Assembly: GCA_961205875.1 (NCBI GenBank)
Contig: OY540817.1
Coordinates: 15,225,001-15,289,000 of the forward strand
DNA from: Sialis fuliginosa
Lineage: Eukaryota; Arthropoda; Insecta; Megaloptera; Sialidae
Direction: 5' to 3'
Length of the DNA stretch: 64,000 bases
Shown piece by piece: positions 24,342 through 35,361 of this stretch. The translations under genes were made by a program, and so were the position numbers. The stretch's first letter is position 1; each line of letters opens with the position of its first letter. The notes below the pieces were generated by a model that searched no databases, was not told where the DNA came from, and was given only the letters and a program-made list of their open reading frames with translations.

Positions 24342-25521
24342 TACAGGGTGAGTCATATCAGGTGGAACAAACTTGAACCGTGGATTGAGAAAAATATTTT
24401 AAGCAAAAAAGTTTATATGAACATGTGTCCGGAAATTCTTCGTGAGGGAGCTACAGACCTTCGAAGATTTAACCCAAAATTAGTTTTTATTTAATTTCTA
24501 GAGAACCCGTTGCGATACAGTTATGAAATTTGATACAGTATAGTATTAATAAGTGTTATCGATATCCAGTATCAAACAATAGTAATTTGGCCAGGGTTGT
24601 ATGGACCTAGGAGGCCCGTCGATTCTTATTCAGTATTTTTTTGTTCTTCAATTTTTTCCAGAGTTAAAAATTTGAATAAGACTGTATGACACAAAATACA
24701 CAAAAATATACTTTGTTCATTTACCATAGGATAAACTGTTTACGAGCAATATCGATGCAAAAGAAAGCATGCAAAATTTTACTTAATACGGATGCTTCAA
24801 ATTACACAAAATACATTTATATTCCTGTTCTTTGATTAAAAGTAAGGAAAAAAGTTCATGTACATATATCACCTAATACGTGTCCTCTTAGACCTATAGC
24901 CAGTTCTATTACTATTGCAAGTACTTTACTAACAAAACTAAAAAACGATACTTAAAATGGCTATTTGTTGGTAAGGATGAATTTTTGGAGGTATATTTAT
25001 ATTATTTTTTTGTCTTATTTTTTATCATAGAACAAGAATATAAATTTATTTTTTGTAATTAGAAGCATCCGTATTAAGTAAAATTCTGCATGCTTTCTTT
25101 TGCATCGATATTTATCGTAAACGGTGTATCCTATGATAAATAAGCAAAGTATATTTTTGTATATTTTGTGTTATACAATCTTATTCAAATGTCGAACTCA
25201 GAAAAAAATTAAAGAACAAAAAAATACTAGATAAAAATCGATGGGCCCACTGGCTTCATACAGCCCTGATCTAAATTAAAATTGCTTAATATTGGAAATC
25301 GATAACACTTATTAATACTAAACTCTGTATCAAATTTCATAACTTTAGCATTATGGGTTCTCCAGATATTAAATAAAAACTAATTTTGGGTTAAATCTTC
25401 GAAGGTCTGTAGCTCCCTCACGAAGAATTTCCGGACACATGTTTATATAAACTTTTTTGCTTAAAATATTTTTCTCAATCCACGGTTCAAGTTTGTTCCA
25501 CCTGATATGACTCACCCTGTA
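24342..25521. mobile_element. Fold-back element, about 1.18 kb, TA flanks
   Basis: The ends TACAGGGTGAGTCATATCAG and its inverse are flanked by TA on both sides. The two arms (about 24342-24880 and 24985-25521) are imperfect inverted copies, sharing phrases such as GTGTCCGGAAATTCTTCGTG and TACGGATGCTTC, leaving a loop of about 100 bases. TA flanks fit a Tc1/mariner-like origin, but no transposase is present to prove it. Confidence 0.8.
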
Positions 25522-26221
25522 TAGGCACAGAAATGGAATTAAAAAATATAATTATAATCGGGGAACATTGACAGTGTTGTACTATTTTATATTTTTTTTA
25601 ATTTTGTAAAATTATTGTACATTGTTAAAAAATGCATTATACAGATTGAAATTTAATTAATTTTCTATAGAAATTATAAAGAAAACAAGATAAAATGTAA
25701 CGGGGTAAAAAGAATCCGTAGATGCCACTCGAAAGCTTAGAGTTTAAGCTTGAAAAAAAAAACCTTTTTTAAAAATTTGATTTGCGATTATTCTTCACAA
25801 AGTAATTTGACTTCAAAGCAAAAATCGTAATTTTGCGAACTCGTAAAGGGTTAACGAATCATCGTATAGGATTCGTAAAAAATGTATGAAAAGCTTAATG
25901 TTTTATATAAATAATGCATGCACGTATTACTTTTTTTAGGGAGAATTAAAAAAAAAACATATCCCATTTAAAAAATCCTTAAATTTTACATTTTTTACTC
26001 ACCTATTATTCTTATTTTACTAAAGGTATAAGTTAATAATAAATAGAACGGATTTGTTATACTTTATTTTCGCCAACATTGTATTTTTTATTTTATCTAT
26101 AAAAGCTAAAAAGAATTGAATGATAATTTCTGTTCCTTCAGTTATAATACAGATCCAAACAAAAATCAACTAATGATGACAAATCCATTCTCAATGCAGG
26201 TACACAATAATAACTGCCCTC
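25522..26221. other. AT-rich stretch, possible lone piggyBac-like end
   Basis: CTCGTAAAGGGTTAA at 25840-25854 resembles a right piggyBac-type terminus abutting TTAA, but no left end was seen. Nothing coding was recognised. Confidence 0.3.
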
Positions 26222-26340
26222 CCCCCATTTAATTTCCCATAGACCGCACTGCAGAGCGCGCCACAAACATGATTGATTGACGTCACACAGTTCGATCGGT
26301 GGCCGACTTCCGCTGCCGATCATTGTCTGTTTTGTTTTCG
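26222..26340. promoter_or_regulatory. CpG-rich promoter-like block with a CRE
   Basis: Within 120 bases there are a perfect cAMP-response palindrome TGACGTCA (26278-26285), an adjacent inverted CCAAT-like GATTGATTGA, an ETS-like core on the minus strand (CGGAAGT, complement of ACTTCCG at 26307), and GCGCGCC. The flanks are strongly AT-rich. Minus-strand frame 26323-26138 starts inside it with 61 codons but has no recognisable product. Confidence 0.3.
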
Positions 26341-27019
26341 CAGATAATTTACCTTTCGTGTGATGATTATGATTTTATATGCAAACAGGCTTTTTTAATA
26401 ATTGTCATGAACAGACGGCCTTCAAGAATCGTAATCCATGTTTATTGTGCATATAAATGGAAATTAATTAATTGCTTTTTAATTTTTTTTATAACTTGTG
26501 TTATTATTTGATTTAAATATTTTTTATTGTTGTATAGATGAACTTTTCAATTTAAAGTTAAGTCAGAATAACAAATGGGCCATTCAGAAGGTAAAGAATA
26601 TAAAAACAGATGTTTATTATCTTACTTATTGCATGTAAAGGTTGTTTGTGGTAACAATATTAATTATAATTATAATACATGAATTTATTTAATTTGGAAA
26701 TAATGAACAAGTTATCCATGTCTAATCGTAGTACAGTGTCGTTAATAACTGGCTGTATATGTTCAGAAATGCCAAAAAAAATTAGCAACATTTGTTCATT
26801 AAATGTTTACTTTATTTAACAATTAACGTTTGGATAAAATGTGTAAAAAAACACTTATATTATAAATTCTATAACGATTTTATTCGCGTAATAAAACAAC
26901 ATTTTATTACAGTCTGTCACATGCGTCAATACGTAACAGAAGCAAACAACACTTAAATTAAAATTCCACCCAAGTCCGTTGTAAATGTTAGCATATATTG
27001 ATAACCAAACTACCGAATT

Positions 27020-27111
27020 TTATTTAGTTTTTTCGCCATTTTCTCCAACAGCACGTATTTTCCCAACGGCTAGAACATCAGTCACCACGATTTGATTATC
27101 AAGCATTTTCA
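27020..27111 (-). CDS. Candidate terminal exon, 30 codons
   Basis: On the minus strand an acceptor-like ATTTATTTCGCTAG is followed by an open frame reading KMLDNQIVVTDVLAVG... and ending NGEKTK at TAA. AATAAA signals lie 100-140 bases downstream. The composition is more protein-like than its surroundings, but 30 codons can be open by chance, a second frame is also open across the region, and no upstream exon was identified. I recognise no family. Confidence 0.15.
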
Positions 27112-27890
27112 CTAGCGAAATAAATATTTTTTATTAACTCGTACGATGACGTAGGTCGTATTTTCGAACGGACAGTAAAATATATCACTTTCAGTCTTTA
27201 TTACCACTTCTGAGGTAGCTGTTGATAGTATTTCAACTTATATGACCAACCGAGTTAAAAGATATTTATCATACCCTTTCAGGTGTAAAAAAATATAGTA
27301 AAAAACGGAAATAAAATGTGATTCTTATTAATAAAGGTAGTATCTTACTTATTATGTTTTTTCAAGATGTAAAAAAATATAGAAAATAATTTTATAAAAT
27401 GTTTTTTTTTAATTGTCGTCTATTCAAGTCAAATTGATCATATTTTTCAGACTAATAAAATCGAAATGTTATAGGATTCAATTTGCGAAATTCGATTTAA
27501 ATCATTTTGAAAATCTTATAATTTCTTAATGTTTCGACCGAAACTTAAAAAACGCGATATTTTTGATTTGGTAAATCCAAAGTTTTCAAAAATTTTTACC
27601 TGTTAACTTTCTATAAACAAGATCTAATTGGAAATTCAAGTCAAACTTTATGGGAAATGTTGAAATATTATAATATAATTTTTTTTAAATCTATTAGGTT
27701 CCTTGATTTTCGGTTGCTTTTCCCTACTTCGACGCATTGAAAGTTTAATATATTTGTTCGTTATGTATTTTAATTTTTAAAATGAGTTATCGTCTTGTTT
27801 TCTTTGAACAACTTAATAAAGCTGATGGTTCTCTCGATTCGAACTGCAATGCGTAAAACATTAAAACAATATTTACGTAATATATATATG
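27112..27890. other. AT-rich stretch, nothing recognised
   Basis: There are only short frames. A CGTACGATGACGTAGGTCGT passage at 27140 is locally CpG-richer. Confidence 0.4.
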
Positions 27891-28508
27891 TATATGACGG
27901 ATTCCACGGTCGATCAGACAGAGCGCTCGCGCTGGCCTTTTTTAATGTATCGCTACTTTTCTATCTCGCTGTGTCCAGCGCCCACGGGGCTATAAAAAAA
28001 ATCTGCTTACGCAATTGGATACATTTTTGTCTGATCTTTCTAATGGTGTCCTCATTTTTCCCGGAAAATGCATTTTTCACCGAGAAAATCGACTTCAAAG
28101 TTAAAGCGATTTATCGGAAAATATGTATCTTTTGAATCTGGCTTAAGTTATATCAATCGATAGATAATCTAATGATGAACATCTGTACGAAATTTCAGGA
28201 TGGAGACTTTAACAGTTCAAAAGTTATTAACGAATGAACATCGAAAAACGTCGTTTTGCGGCCGCGCGTGCTGCTACAAACAGCGCTACAACGCACGTAA
28301 TGTTTAGATTTAAAAGTATTTTGCATTTTTGCATTCGTGCAGAGGTGTATTTACCATGGGGCCATGGGGGCCATGGCCTAGGGCGGCAGGTCGAGAGGGG
28401 CGGTAGATTTTTTTAGTTTAATATAGCACATTTAAAAAAAATAATAGGGAAACAAAAAATGAGTAGCGTGACTAAAAAAAAAGGTCATCAGTTTTTTATG
28501 TACATTAT

Positions 28509-28546
28509 ATCATATATTAAACATACTAGTATGTTTAATATATGAT
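28509..28546. repeat. Perfect 38-bp palindrome in the loop
   Basis: Centred on CTAG at 28526-28529: ATCATATATTAAACATACT and its reverse complement. Confidence 0.9.
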
Positions 28547-28640
28547 TATATTTTCCATTATTTGCAAAAAAAATTATCACTTTTCAGTTCATATAGGAAT
28601 TTTGACTGTTAAAAATATATTATATTTTCCCATGGTATAG

Positions 28641-28720
28641 GGGCGGCAATTTTTTTTACCAGGGCGGCAATTTTTTTTTGACCAAGGCGACAATTTTTTT
28701 GCCCAAAGCGGCAATTTTTT
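28641..28720 (+). repeat. Four-unit minisatellite, unit about 22 bp
   Basis: GCGGCAATTTTTTTT recurs at about 28643, 28664, 28687 (as GCGACAA) and 28708, separated by ACCAGG or GACCAAG. Confidence 0.8.
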
Positions 28721-29263
28721 AAATGTGCTATATTAAACTAAAAAAATCTACCGCCCCTCTCGACCTGCCGCCCTAGGCCATGGCCCTCATGGCCCCATGG
28801 TAAATACGCCTCTGCACGAATGCAAAAATGCAAAATACTTTTAAATCTAAACATTACGTGCGTTGTAGCGCTGTTTGTAGCAGCACGCGCGGCCGCAAAA
28901 CGACGTTTTTCGATGTTCATTCGTTAATAACTTTTGAACCGTTAAAGTCTCCATCCTGAAATTTCGTACAGATGTTCATCATTAGATTATCTATCGATTG
29001 ATATAACTTAAGCCAGATTCAAAAGATACATATTTTCCGATAAATCGCTTTAACTTTGAAGTCGATTTTCTCGGTGAAAAATGCATTTTCCGGGAAAAAT
29101 GAGGACACCATTAGAAAGATCAGACAAAAATCTATCCAATTGCTTAAGCAGATTTTTTTTATAGCCCCGTGGGCGCTGGACACAGCGAGATAGAAAAGTA
29201 GCGATACATTAAAAAAGGCCAGCGCGAGCGCTCTGTCTGATCGACCGTGGAATCCGTCATATA

Positions 29264-30317
29264 TATAATTAGGTTTTGTTGTCAATATAGCTAACAGTTA
29301 ATTACTTTTTTTTTAAGGTTGTAGTTAGAATTGAAAATTATTTATTATATAATATATCTAACATTTTTTATATATTACCTGACGAACAGCATTTTGACAA
29401 TACTTGCTAACTGACATTTAAAATGATATGATTCAATAAATAAAATACTCCCAAAAATCTAAATAAATAAACCTCATATTACACTGCACTTCCATACAAA
29501 TTTTCGTCTTAATCGGAATAACAGTTGAAATGATATTTAACAATAAAATCAGTATGTTATTTTACAACGATTCTGTACATATATGGCCAGAACATCATGG
29601 CATGCATCCAGAAGTCAGGAAACATTATTCAAACAATTCATTTATAAGAAAAAAGTAGAATCTATAATTGATTGTGACTATTTCCCCAACAACAAGTTAT
29701 GAATGAAAAAGATGCGCGATACAAAGTTTCCGAATTGATTTAACGCGAATATTTTCGGCCGGTGCCGCCCTAGTCTGTAGATCAACGGAACCCTACTAAA
29801 AGCAATTGTCCATAAATCTCTTAAACTCCTTCTTTCCTGTTTACATGTTACCGCCTATTCCGACTCTCTCTCTACCTACTTCACAAAAGAAAACTACTAG
29901 TCTTCTGCTCTATCTTTTCATCTCTAGACTCTATTACAGCGTCTCCGAAACTTTCCCTCAATTTGATTACGGTTGCACAACTTTCATAAATTTTTAACTG
30001 GGGCGTACGTGTTTTTAGTTTCTTTATTTTTAACTAGAAAGTTTAGTATCTCTATGTTTTTATAATAACTTTTTTTGAACGACCACGCGTTAGTGTAGAT
30101 AGCGTGATCATGTAGGTATATCATACACTAGGGTATTAAGCTTTTTTACAGTGAAAATTTCATCTAAATCGGTACAGCTGTTTTTGATATTACTCGGAAC
30201 AAACAAACTTCATTTATTGAAAAATTAATTAATTTAATTAATCAAAACAGACTCAAAAAACCCAAAATATTGGATTTGTGCAAATAGAGCTAATAAATCT
30301 CAATTTTGCATTTAGAA
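29264..30317. other. AT-rich stretch with retroelement tail
   Basis: At 30140-30225 GTGAAAATTTCATCTAAATC then GGTACAGCTGTTTTTG and AACAAACAAACTT resembles the 3' end of non-LTR elements, as does CGTCTTAATCGGAATAACAG at 29504. The 63-codon frame at 29806 is not recognised. Confidence 0.4.
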
Positions 30318-30644
30318 ATAAGGCACTAGCACCAGTCTTGGCCATTTTAAGAGTAAGATATACTGTTTTTTGGGATTGATGGACTAATGATTACAAAATA
30401 ATAAGTACTACGACACAAAAGTTTAAAATTTGAAACAATGTTAAGCAGGTGCTATGATAATATAATAATTAATAAATAGATTACACTAATAATAATTAAA
30501 TTAAATATTTACCATTTTGACATTATTTTACAGTCAAGTGTGTATAGATTATGATTTAGAAATAGCAGTATTCAAATATCAACAAATGTTGCTAATTTAG
30601 TACATTTAATTAAACAAGAATCCAACACTGGGGTATGATCCAAG
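30318..30644. mobile_element. MITE, shorter copy of the 32917 family
   Basis: It starts ATAAGGCACTAGCACCAGTC then TTGGCC and shares with 32917-33449 the inner phrases CTAATGATTACAAAATAATA, AATTTGAAACAATGT, AATATCAACAAAT and AGTACATTTAATTAAA. The right end (CAACACTGGGGTATGATCC) is decayed. Confidence 0.6.
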
Positions 30645-32916
30645 AGAGGTGCTGGTAACGTATCGATTTTCTAAACTATTCAAACGGTAGTTCTTTCGGT
30701 GTAAACCATGTTTATTGTGTTAAATTAGACCAACATGTTATTACACATTGCTATTAGATCTGTTGATACCAATTGAATAAAACATTAATTAGTTTATGAA
30801 CCACTGGTTTACATTTTGTTAATGCTAAATTAGATTGTTTTCTAAATTTACGACCTATCTGTCAAATATCGAGACTGATTTATGTCGCTGCATTAAAAAT
30901 GTGTCATCAGCATATTTTTTAAGAGGTGGGTAATAAATATTGATGAGGACTTGGCGAGATTTGAAAGACGTGAAAGAATTTGTTAAATTCTTAAATGATA
31001 AAAAATAAAATGAATGCAGAATTGTATTTTAAATTGCGTAGATTATGCTGCATACAATCGGAATTTTGAGCCTACATTTTTTTGATTATTCTGTCCTTAG
31101 AAAGAGTAGAAAATATTTAATACATACAAAATAATTTACTTTTTAAATTTAAGATAAAATATTTTTTTATTTTTTAATATTATTACTATCAACATCTGTA
31201 AAAGGTAAAATTGGGATAAAATATTATTATCTTAGTTATTGGTACCTATTTTTCGATCACCAAATATATAGAAGTATAGCATATACATATATTCAAAAAA
31301 ATAAATTGGTAAGCTGAATTTACTTTCAGGAAACGAGCCCTTTCCCCTATCTCGTGTATCCCTTCATCCATAAATAAGCAGTAAAACTCGAACAATACAA
31401 AATAAGCATTGCAACAAATTTATTCAGATGTGTAACATTTATTGTTTTCAACATTAAATTTTCCCGAACTCGGGTAACGTAAAATAGACACCTGAAGCTA
31501 TTACCTACAACAATACATATATATACTTCCATTGTACAGAGGTGAACTTTGAATCAAGTATCATAACACATGTTAAATTATACCATATATTTTTAATAAA
31601 TACATACAGAAAAATAAATTATTTATATTCTCTACTTTTTCTCTTATGTACAGATTTATAAAGGAGCTAACAAATTTGCTACCTAGCAAGCACTTTCAAA
31701 TGGGATATTAATTCGGTGATAGTATCTATGGATTAGTTATGGAATTTAGAGCAGTGATACTTCAACTTATTGAACACAAATGGCGACTTTGACCGTACAA
31801 AATAATTTTCATAATATCGCCACTGTTTTAATATCGATGGTGTTTACATACCACGCGTGCGCAAAAATTGTCAAACATTTCATGACATTTCAAGAGAACT
31901 CTCATTTAAAAGTACTTACAAGTTTGCAAATTTTGTTAGCTGGCTTATAATACCGAACATTAGTATACAGAATATGTATTCAACATTTAGGTCCAGTAAC
32001 TTTGTCCCACCTTTTTTTAATATAAAAAATGTTATGCTATGTTGTTGAGCTCCGTTCTGATGTACTAAAGGCGCTCTTTCCTAATTTATTCGAGATCGAA
32101 AAGCATCGCATCTCCACAATGGCATTACATATCTTTATCTACCGTATTATTCACCAACTCTAGTTGTTTTATCACTGATTTTAAACCGTAACAATGAAAA
32201 CCCCACTAACAATTACATGGGTTTAGAAGTAATTCACAAATTCTCCGTACATGGTTAATTTTACTGTGCAGCTTCTTGGCAGAGTAACGTGATGATATTT
32301 AGCCATAACTAATTTTAGAATTTTAGCCTCTATAACAATGAAAATCCCATCAAAATCAGTTTTGTATTTTTAAATTTATTCGGAAGAAAACAGATAGACA
32401 AAAAATTAAATTAAGTATTAAATTGGATTTTAATTTCTATAAAACAACGAATAGACATAAGTCCAAAATATTTAGGTCCATTGTATAAACACGGTTTACT
32501 CCAAAACAAAACAAAATCAATAAAAAATTTACGAGCTGTCAGTCATGGAGTCTCCTTTATTACATAATGTTCAATTCGTGTTTTGTTAAATGTTGTAAAG
32601 CCAGATCTGTGTGTATTTGTTTGTACGTGTACGCTTTTTTACGTATCCCAAGAGATCTACAAAAATCAACAAATAAGAAACACTTGTTCCTATAAACACA
32701 GTAGATAAGTATTCGCAGCAAAAGCACCTTTTAGCTGCAGAAACGTAAGCATTTGAGAATCTTTAAGATTTTGATCTTCTTATTGTTTTTTTGTTTATAA
32801 TGGCTTTATTTCTGAACTAAACCATTTTCAAACTAAATGTATAAATAAAACAAGAAAAAGAAGGTTTACATCCTATGATGTTACATAGGTATGGTCCGCC
32901 AAAAAAGGACATGCAT
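30645..32916. other. AT-rich stretch with retroelement-like fragments
   Basis: At 32335-32410 AATGAAAATCCCATCAAAATC then AGTTTTG and CGGAAGAAAACAGATAGAC resembles a non-LTR 3' tail. Frames at 31347 (-, 61 codons) and 31857 (+, 63 codons) are unassigned. Confidence 0.4.
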
Positions 32917-33449
32917 ATAAGGTAATGACACCAGTTATGGCCGCTATAAGAGCAAGGTTGACTGTTTTTGTGATTCTCATGAACTCATGTTACTAATAAA
33001 TCAAGTAACTTTTTATTTATTTAACCAATTTAATAACCAAAGTCCGCAAATATAGTATGTTTTTTAAATTATCGCCTTTTATTTTTTTCCGGTAATAGAT
33101 AAAGTAAAACCAGTAATGTAATGTGTACGCACTGATGGACACTTGCTAATGATTACAAAATGATAAGTACTACTACACAAAAGATATAAAAGAAGGAATA
33201 GTCTAATTTGAAACAATGTAAAGAAGTTGCAATGATAATTTAATAATTAATAAATAAATTTTATACTAATAATTAGTTTACATGTCCACCATTTTGACAC
33301 CTATTTGCCGATTGTCATCAAATCACGCTGTAAGACAGTTAAATAAATATAGAATAATATTCAGAAATGGTATTTATCAAATATCAACAAATATTTCTAA
33401 TTGAGTACATTTAATTAAAAAATAGCCATTACTGGTGCCAGTTCCTTAT
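32917..33449. mobile_element. MITE, 533 bp, inverted ends
   Basis: The left ATAAGGTAATGACACCAGTT then ATGGCC and the inward-read right ATAAGGAACTGGCACCAGTA then ATGGCT form terminal repeats of about 27 bases with several mismatches. The flanks suggest a TA target. It has no coding capacity. Confidence 0.65.
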
Positions 33450-35003
33450 TAAAAATAACAAGGAATGTTATTTTTGAAATATTATTCTAAGTTGTTCGTT
33501 ATTTATTTTTCTCATTTATGTATAACTACTGCTGATTGTCTACAATCAATCAATTTCCATTTCAACCAATACATGATTTGTTCCACCACGATGCATGCAT
33601 AGATCTATGTATAAATCATGTACAAGAGGAGATTTGCTACTCATATATTGGTATTCAATATCATGTGCATATATAGCAACACAAGTACACTTAGCTCGCT
33701 CTAACTAATCTTTGTGAGTATGTGTATCTCAGGTCACGCGATCAGTTTTTCCTGTTGTTATTTTTTATCATTATTCATGTAGACATTGTTATACCATACA
33801 CAATGTATGTCTACTCATAACATTGAAGATTATGCACTTCTTTTCAGTGATATATCGATTTGGTGGGTACAGTAGTGGTAGAAAGTTTGAACTGGTTGTA
33901 GGAACGTTTTTCTGTCAGCTATTGATGGATTAAGTGAAATTGAAGTCTATATTTTATATTTCATTCTTTCTAAAAAATTTATTAAACCTGAAATCTAACA
34001 TATCCGTTAGTATTATTGGCAACCAACCTGTTACTATTTATAATCTTGATACTGAATAATGTAACTGTATAATTCGAAATGTAATTAAAAAATTTGATTG
34101 AGTTTTGTGGTTTTTCCTCTTTATATATATTTTTTTCATATCGTAATTTCTATCTTACTGTAGTATTTACATTTAAACGATAGGTCAAAGGTCACAAACT
34201 TCAGTTTTCAGGTTGTTTTTCTTTCTCGTTTTAAACCTCGGGTAATGGATTATAATGCGTTCTAAATACTAGTAAATAATAAATTAACATCAGTATTCTT
34301 GAATGTATTTATATGTATTTCGTTTTATAGACTGAAGTCAATATGGCAATGCCATAGAGGTTCGAAAATATTTTAATTTTTAATGGCATATACAAGTTAA
34401 CATTATAATATAACTTTAGCATCGAAAAATTCTTATGTATCTCAGAAATTATTGTTTATAAAAAATATGTTTTGGAAAAATTCTATCAGAAATATGTTAC
34501 TTGTTTATAAAAACATCGTTTTTGATTGGACTTTATATATTTAGATTTTGAATATTGCACACGTTCTAAAAATATCTCATAAATCACAAATGTATAAGTT
34601 TCTCAGTATTTGATGTAATTTATAATTAAATAGAAAATACCGTATCTCGAGATACGTGTAATGTATTGATACGAGTTAACAAGCACATCTATGATTATTG
34701 TGTCTGGTATCATTAAAACTTTATACAATGTAATCGAATAACTTGATCTAATCATTGATATTCCTTAACGAGATTCAACACGGAACGATAAGCTCTTAAT
34801 ATGTTTACGTATGTATGTACCGTACATATACTATTGTATTGAATTATTTTCATAAATAACTATATTTTAAAATTAATTAGTACTTAGTAGATATAAATAA
34901 CTAAATCTTCTAATGGTATGTATAATCAATATTATTTTTTAATCAAAATCCAAAGCATATTGTTTTCTAAAATTGATAACTATTTTTAAGAACTGTAAGG
35001 AAA
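33450..35003. other. AT-rich stretch, nothing coding recognised
   Basis: A hairpin-capable segment GTAGACATTGTTATACC / ACAATGTATGTCTAC lies at 33779-33813. No repeat ends or frames of note. Confidence 0.4.
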
Positions 35004-35361
35004 AAATATAGTTGAATTAAGTATAAAAACGATTAGTTATTATTGTAATAAAAACCAAACAACACTTAAATTACCTACCTAACAAAAACGAATCAGAACA
35101 AAAACTAAAAATAATTTTTGTTCTGTTTTTTGACCATCAAAATAATACCGGCCTGTGATCATTCCCTCTGCCTTGCGTCTACTCGACACGCCCCCTCCCC
35201 CCGCTCGCCGCGACCCGGGTCACAATCGCTCGAATAATATACTATACGACCAAGTAGTACATAAAGTACAATGAAATAATTTATTTCGATATGGATAAAT
35301 GTTTTGCAGGTCATAAGTCCACGTAAACAAAACTCAAATATTTTTAATTTTCTTTGTAATA
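35004..35361 (+). mobile_element. RTE-like fossil, copy D
   Basis: From GTTGAATTAAGTATAAAAAC through CCAAACAACACTTAAATTAC and ATGTTTTGCAGGTCATAAGT it follows copy C at 23342. It additionally keeps a GC-rich segment (CTCTGCCTTGCGTCTACTCG, ACACGCCCCCTCCCCCCGCT) absent from C. The 68-codon minus frame here is within the fossil. Confidence 0.65.

Larger units (their letters stand above)
28340..28814. mobile_element. Nested hAT-like element at the palindrome centre
   Basis: The ends CAGAGGTGTATTTACCATGG and the inward-read CAGAGGCGTATTTACCATGG look like hAT-type terminal repeats. The flanking DNA on both sides is inverted (GCATTCGTG and CACGAATGC) rather than directly duplicated. Outer arms on either side are both exactly 449 bases. 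Confidence 0.5.
27891..29263. mobile_element. Near-perfect composite palindrome, about 1.37 kb
   Basis: From TATATGACGGATTCCACGG the left arm (27891-28440) is mirrored by the right arm (28713-29263) with only a handful of differences that I can see, leaving a loop of about 270 bases. The outermost ends abut a TA-rich tract. The 60-codon frames at 28234-28416 (+) and 28738-28920 (-) are mirror images within the arms, not genes. Such identity means either recent formation or conversion between the arms. Confidence 0.85.

Noticed and set aside
25840..25854. Second piggyBac-type element
   Set aside because: A right-end-like AAAGGG next to TTAA is present, but no left partner with TTAA was found upstream.
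26299..26511. 70-codon plus-strand frame starting in the CpG block
   Set aside because: It starts with GTG rather than ATG and its body is AT-driven.
28234..28920. Two identical 60-codon frames as a duplicated gene
   Set aside because: They are mirror images within the arms of the palindrome and span the end of the nested element.
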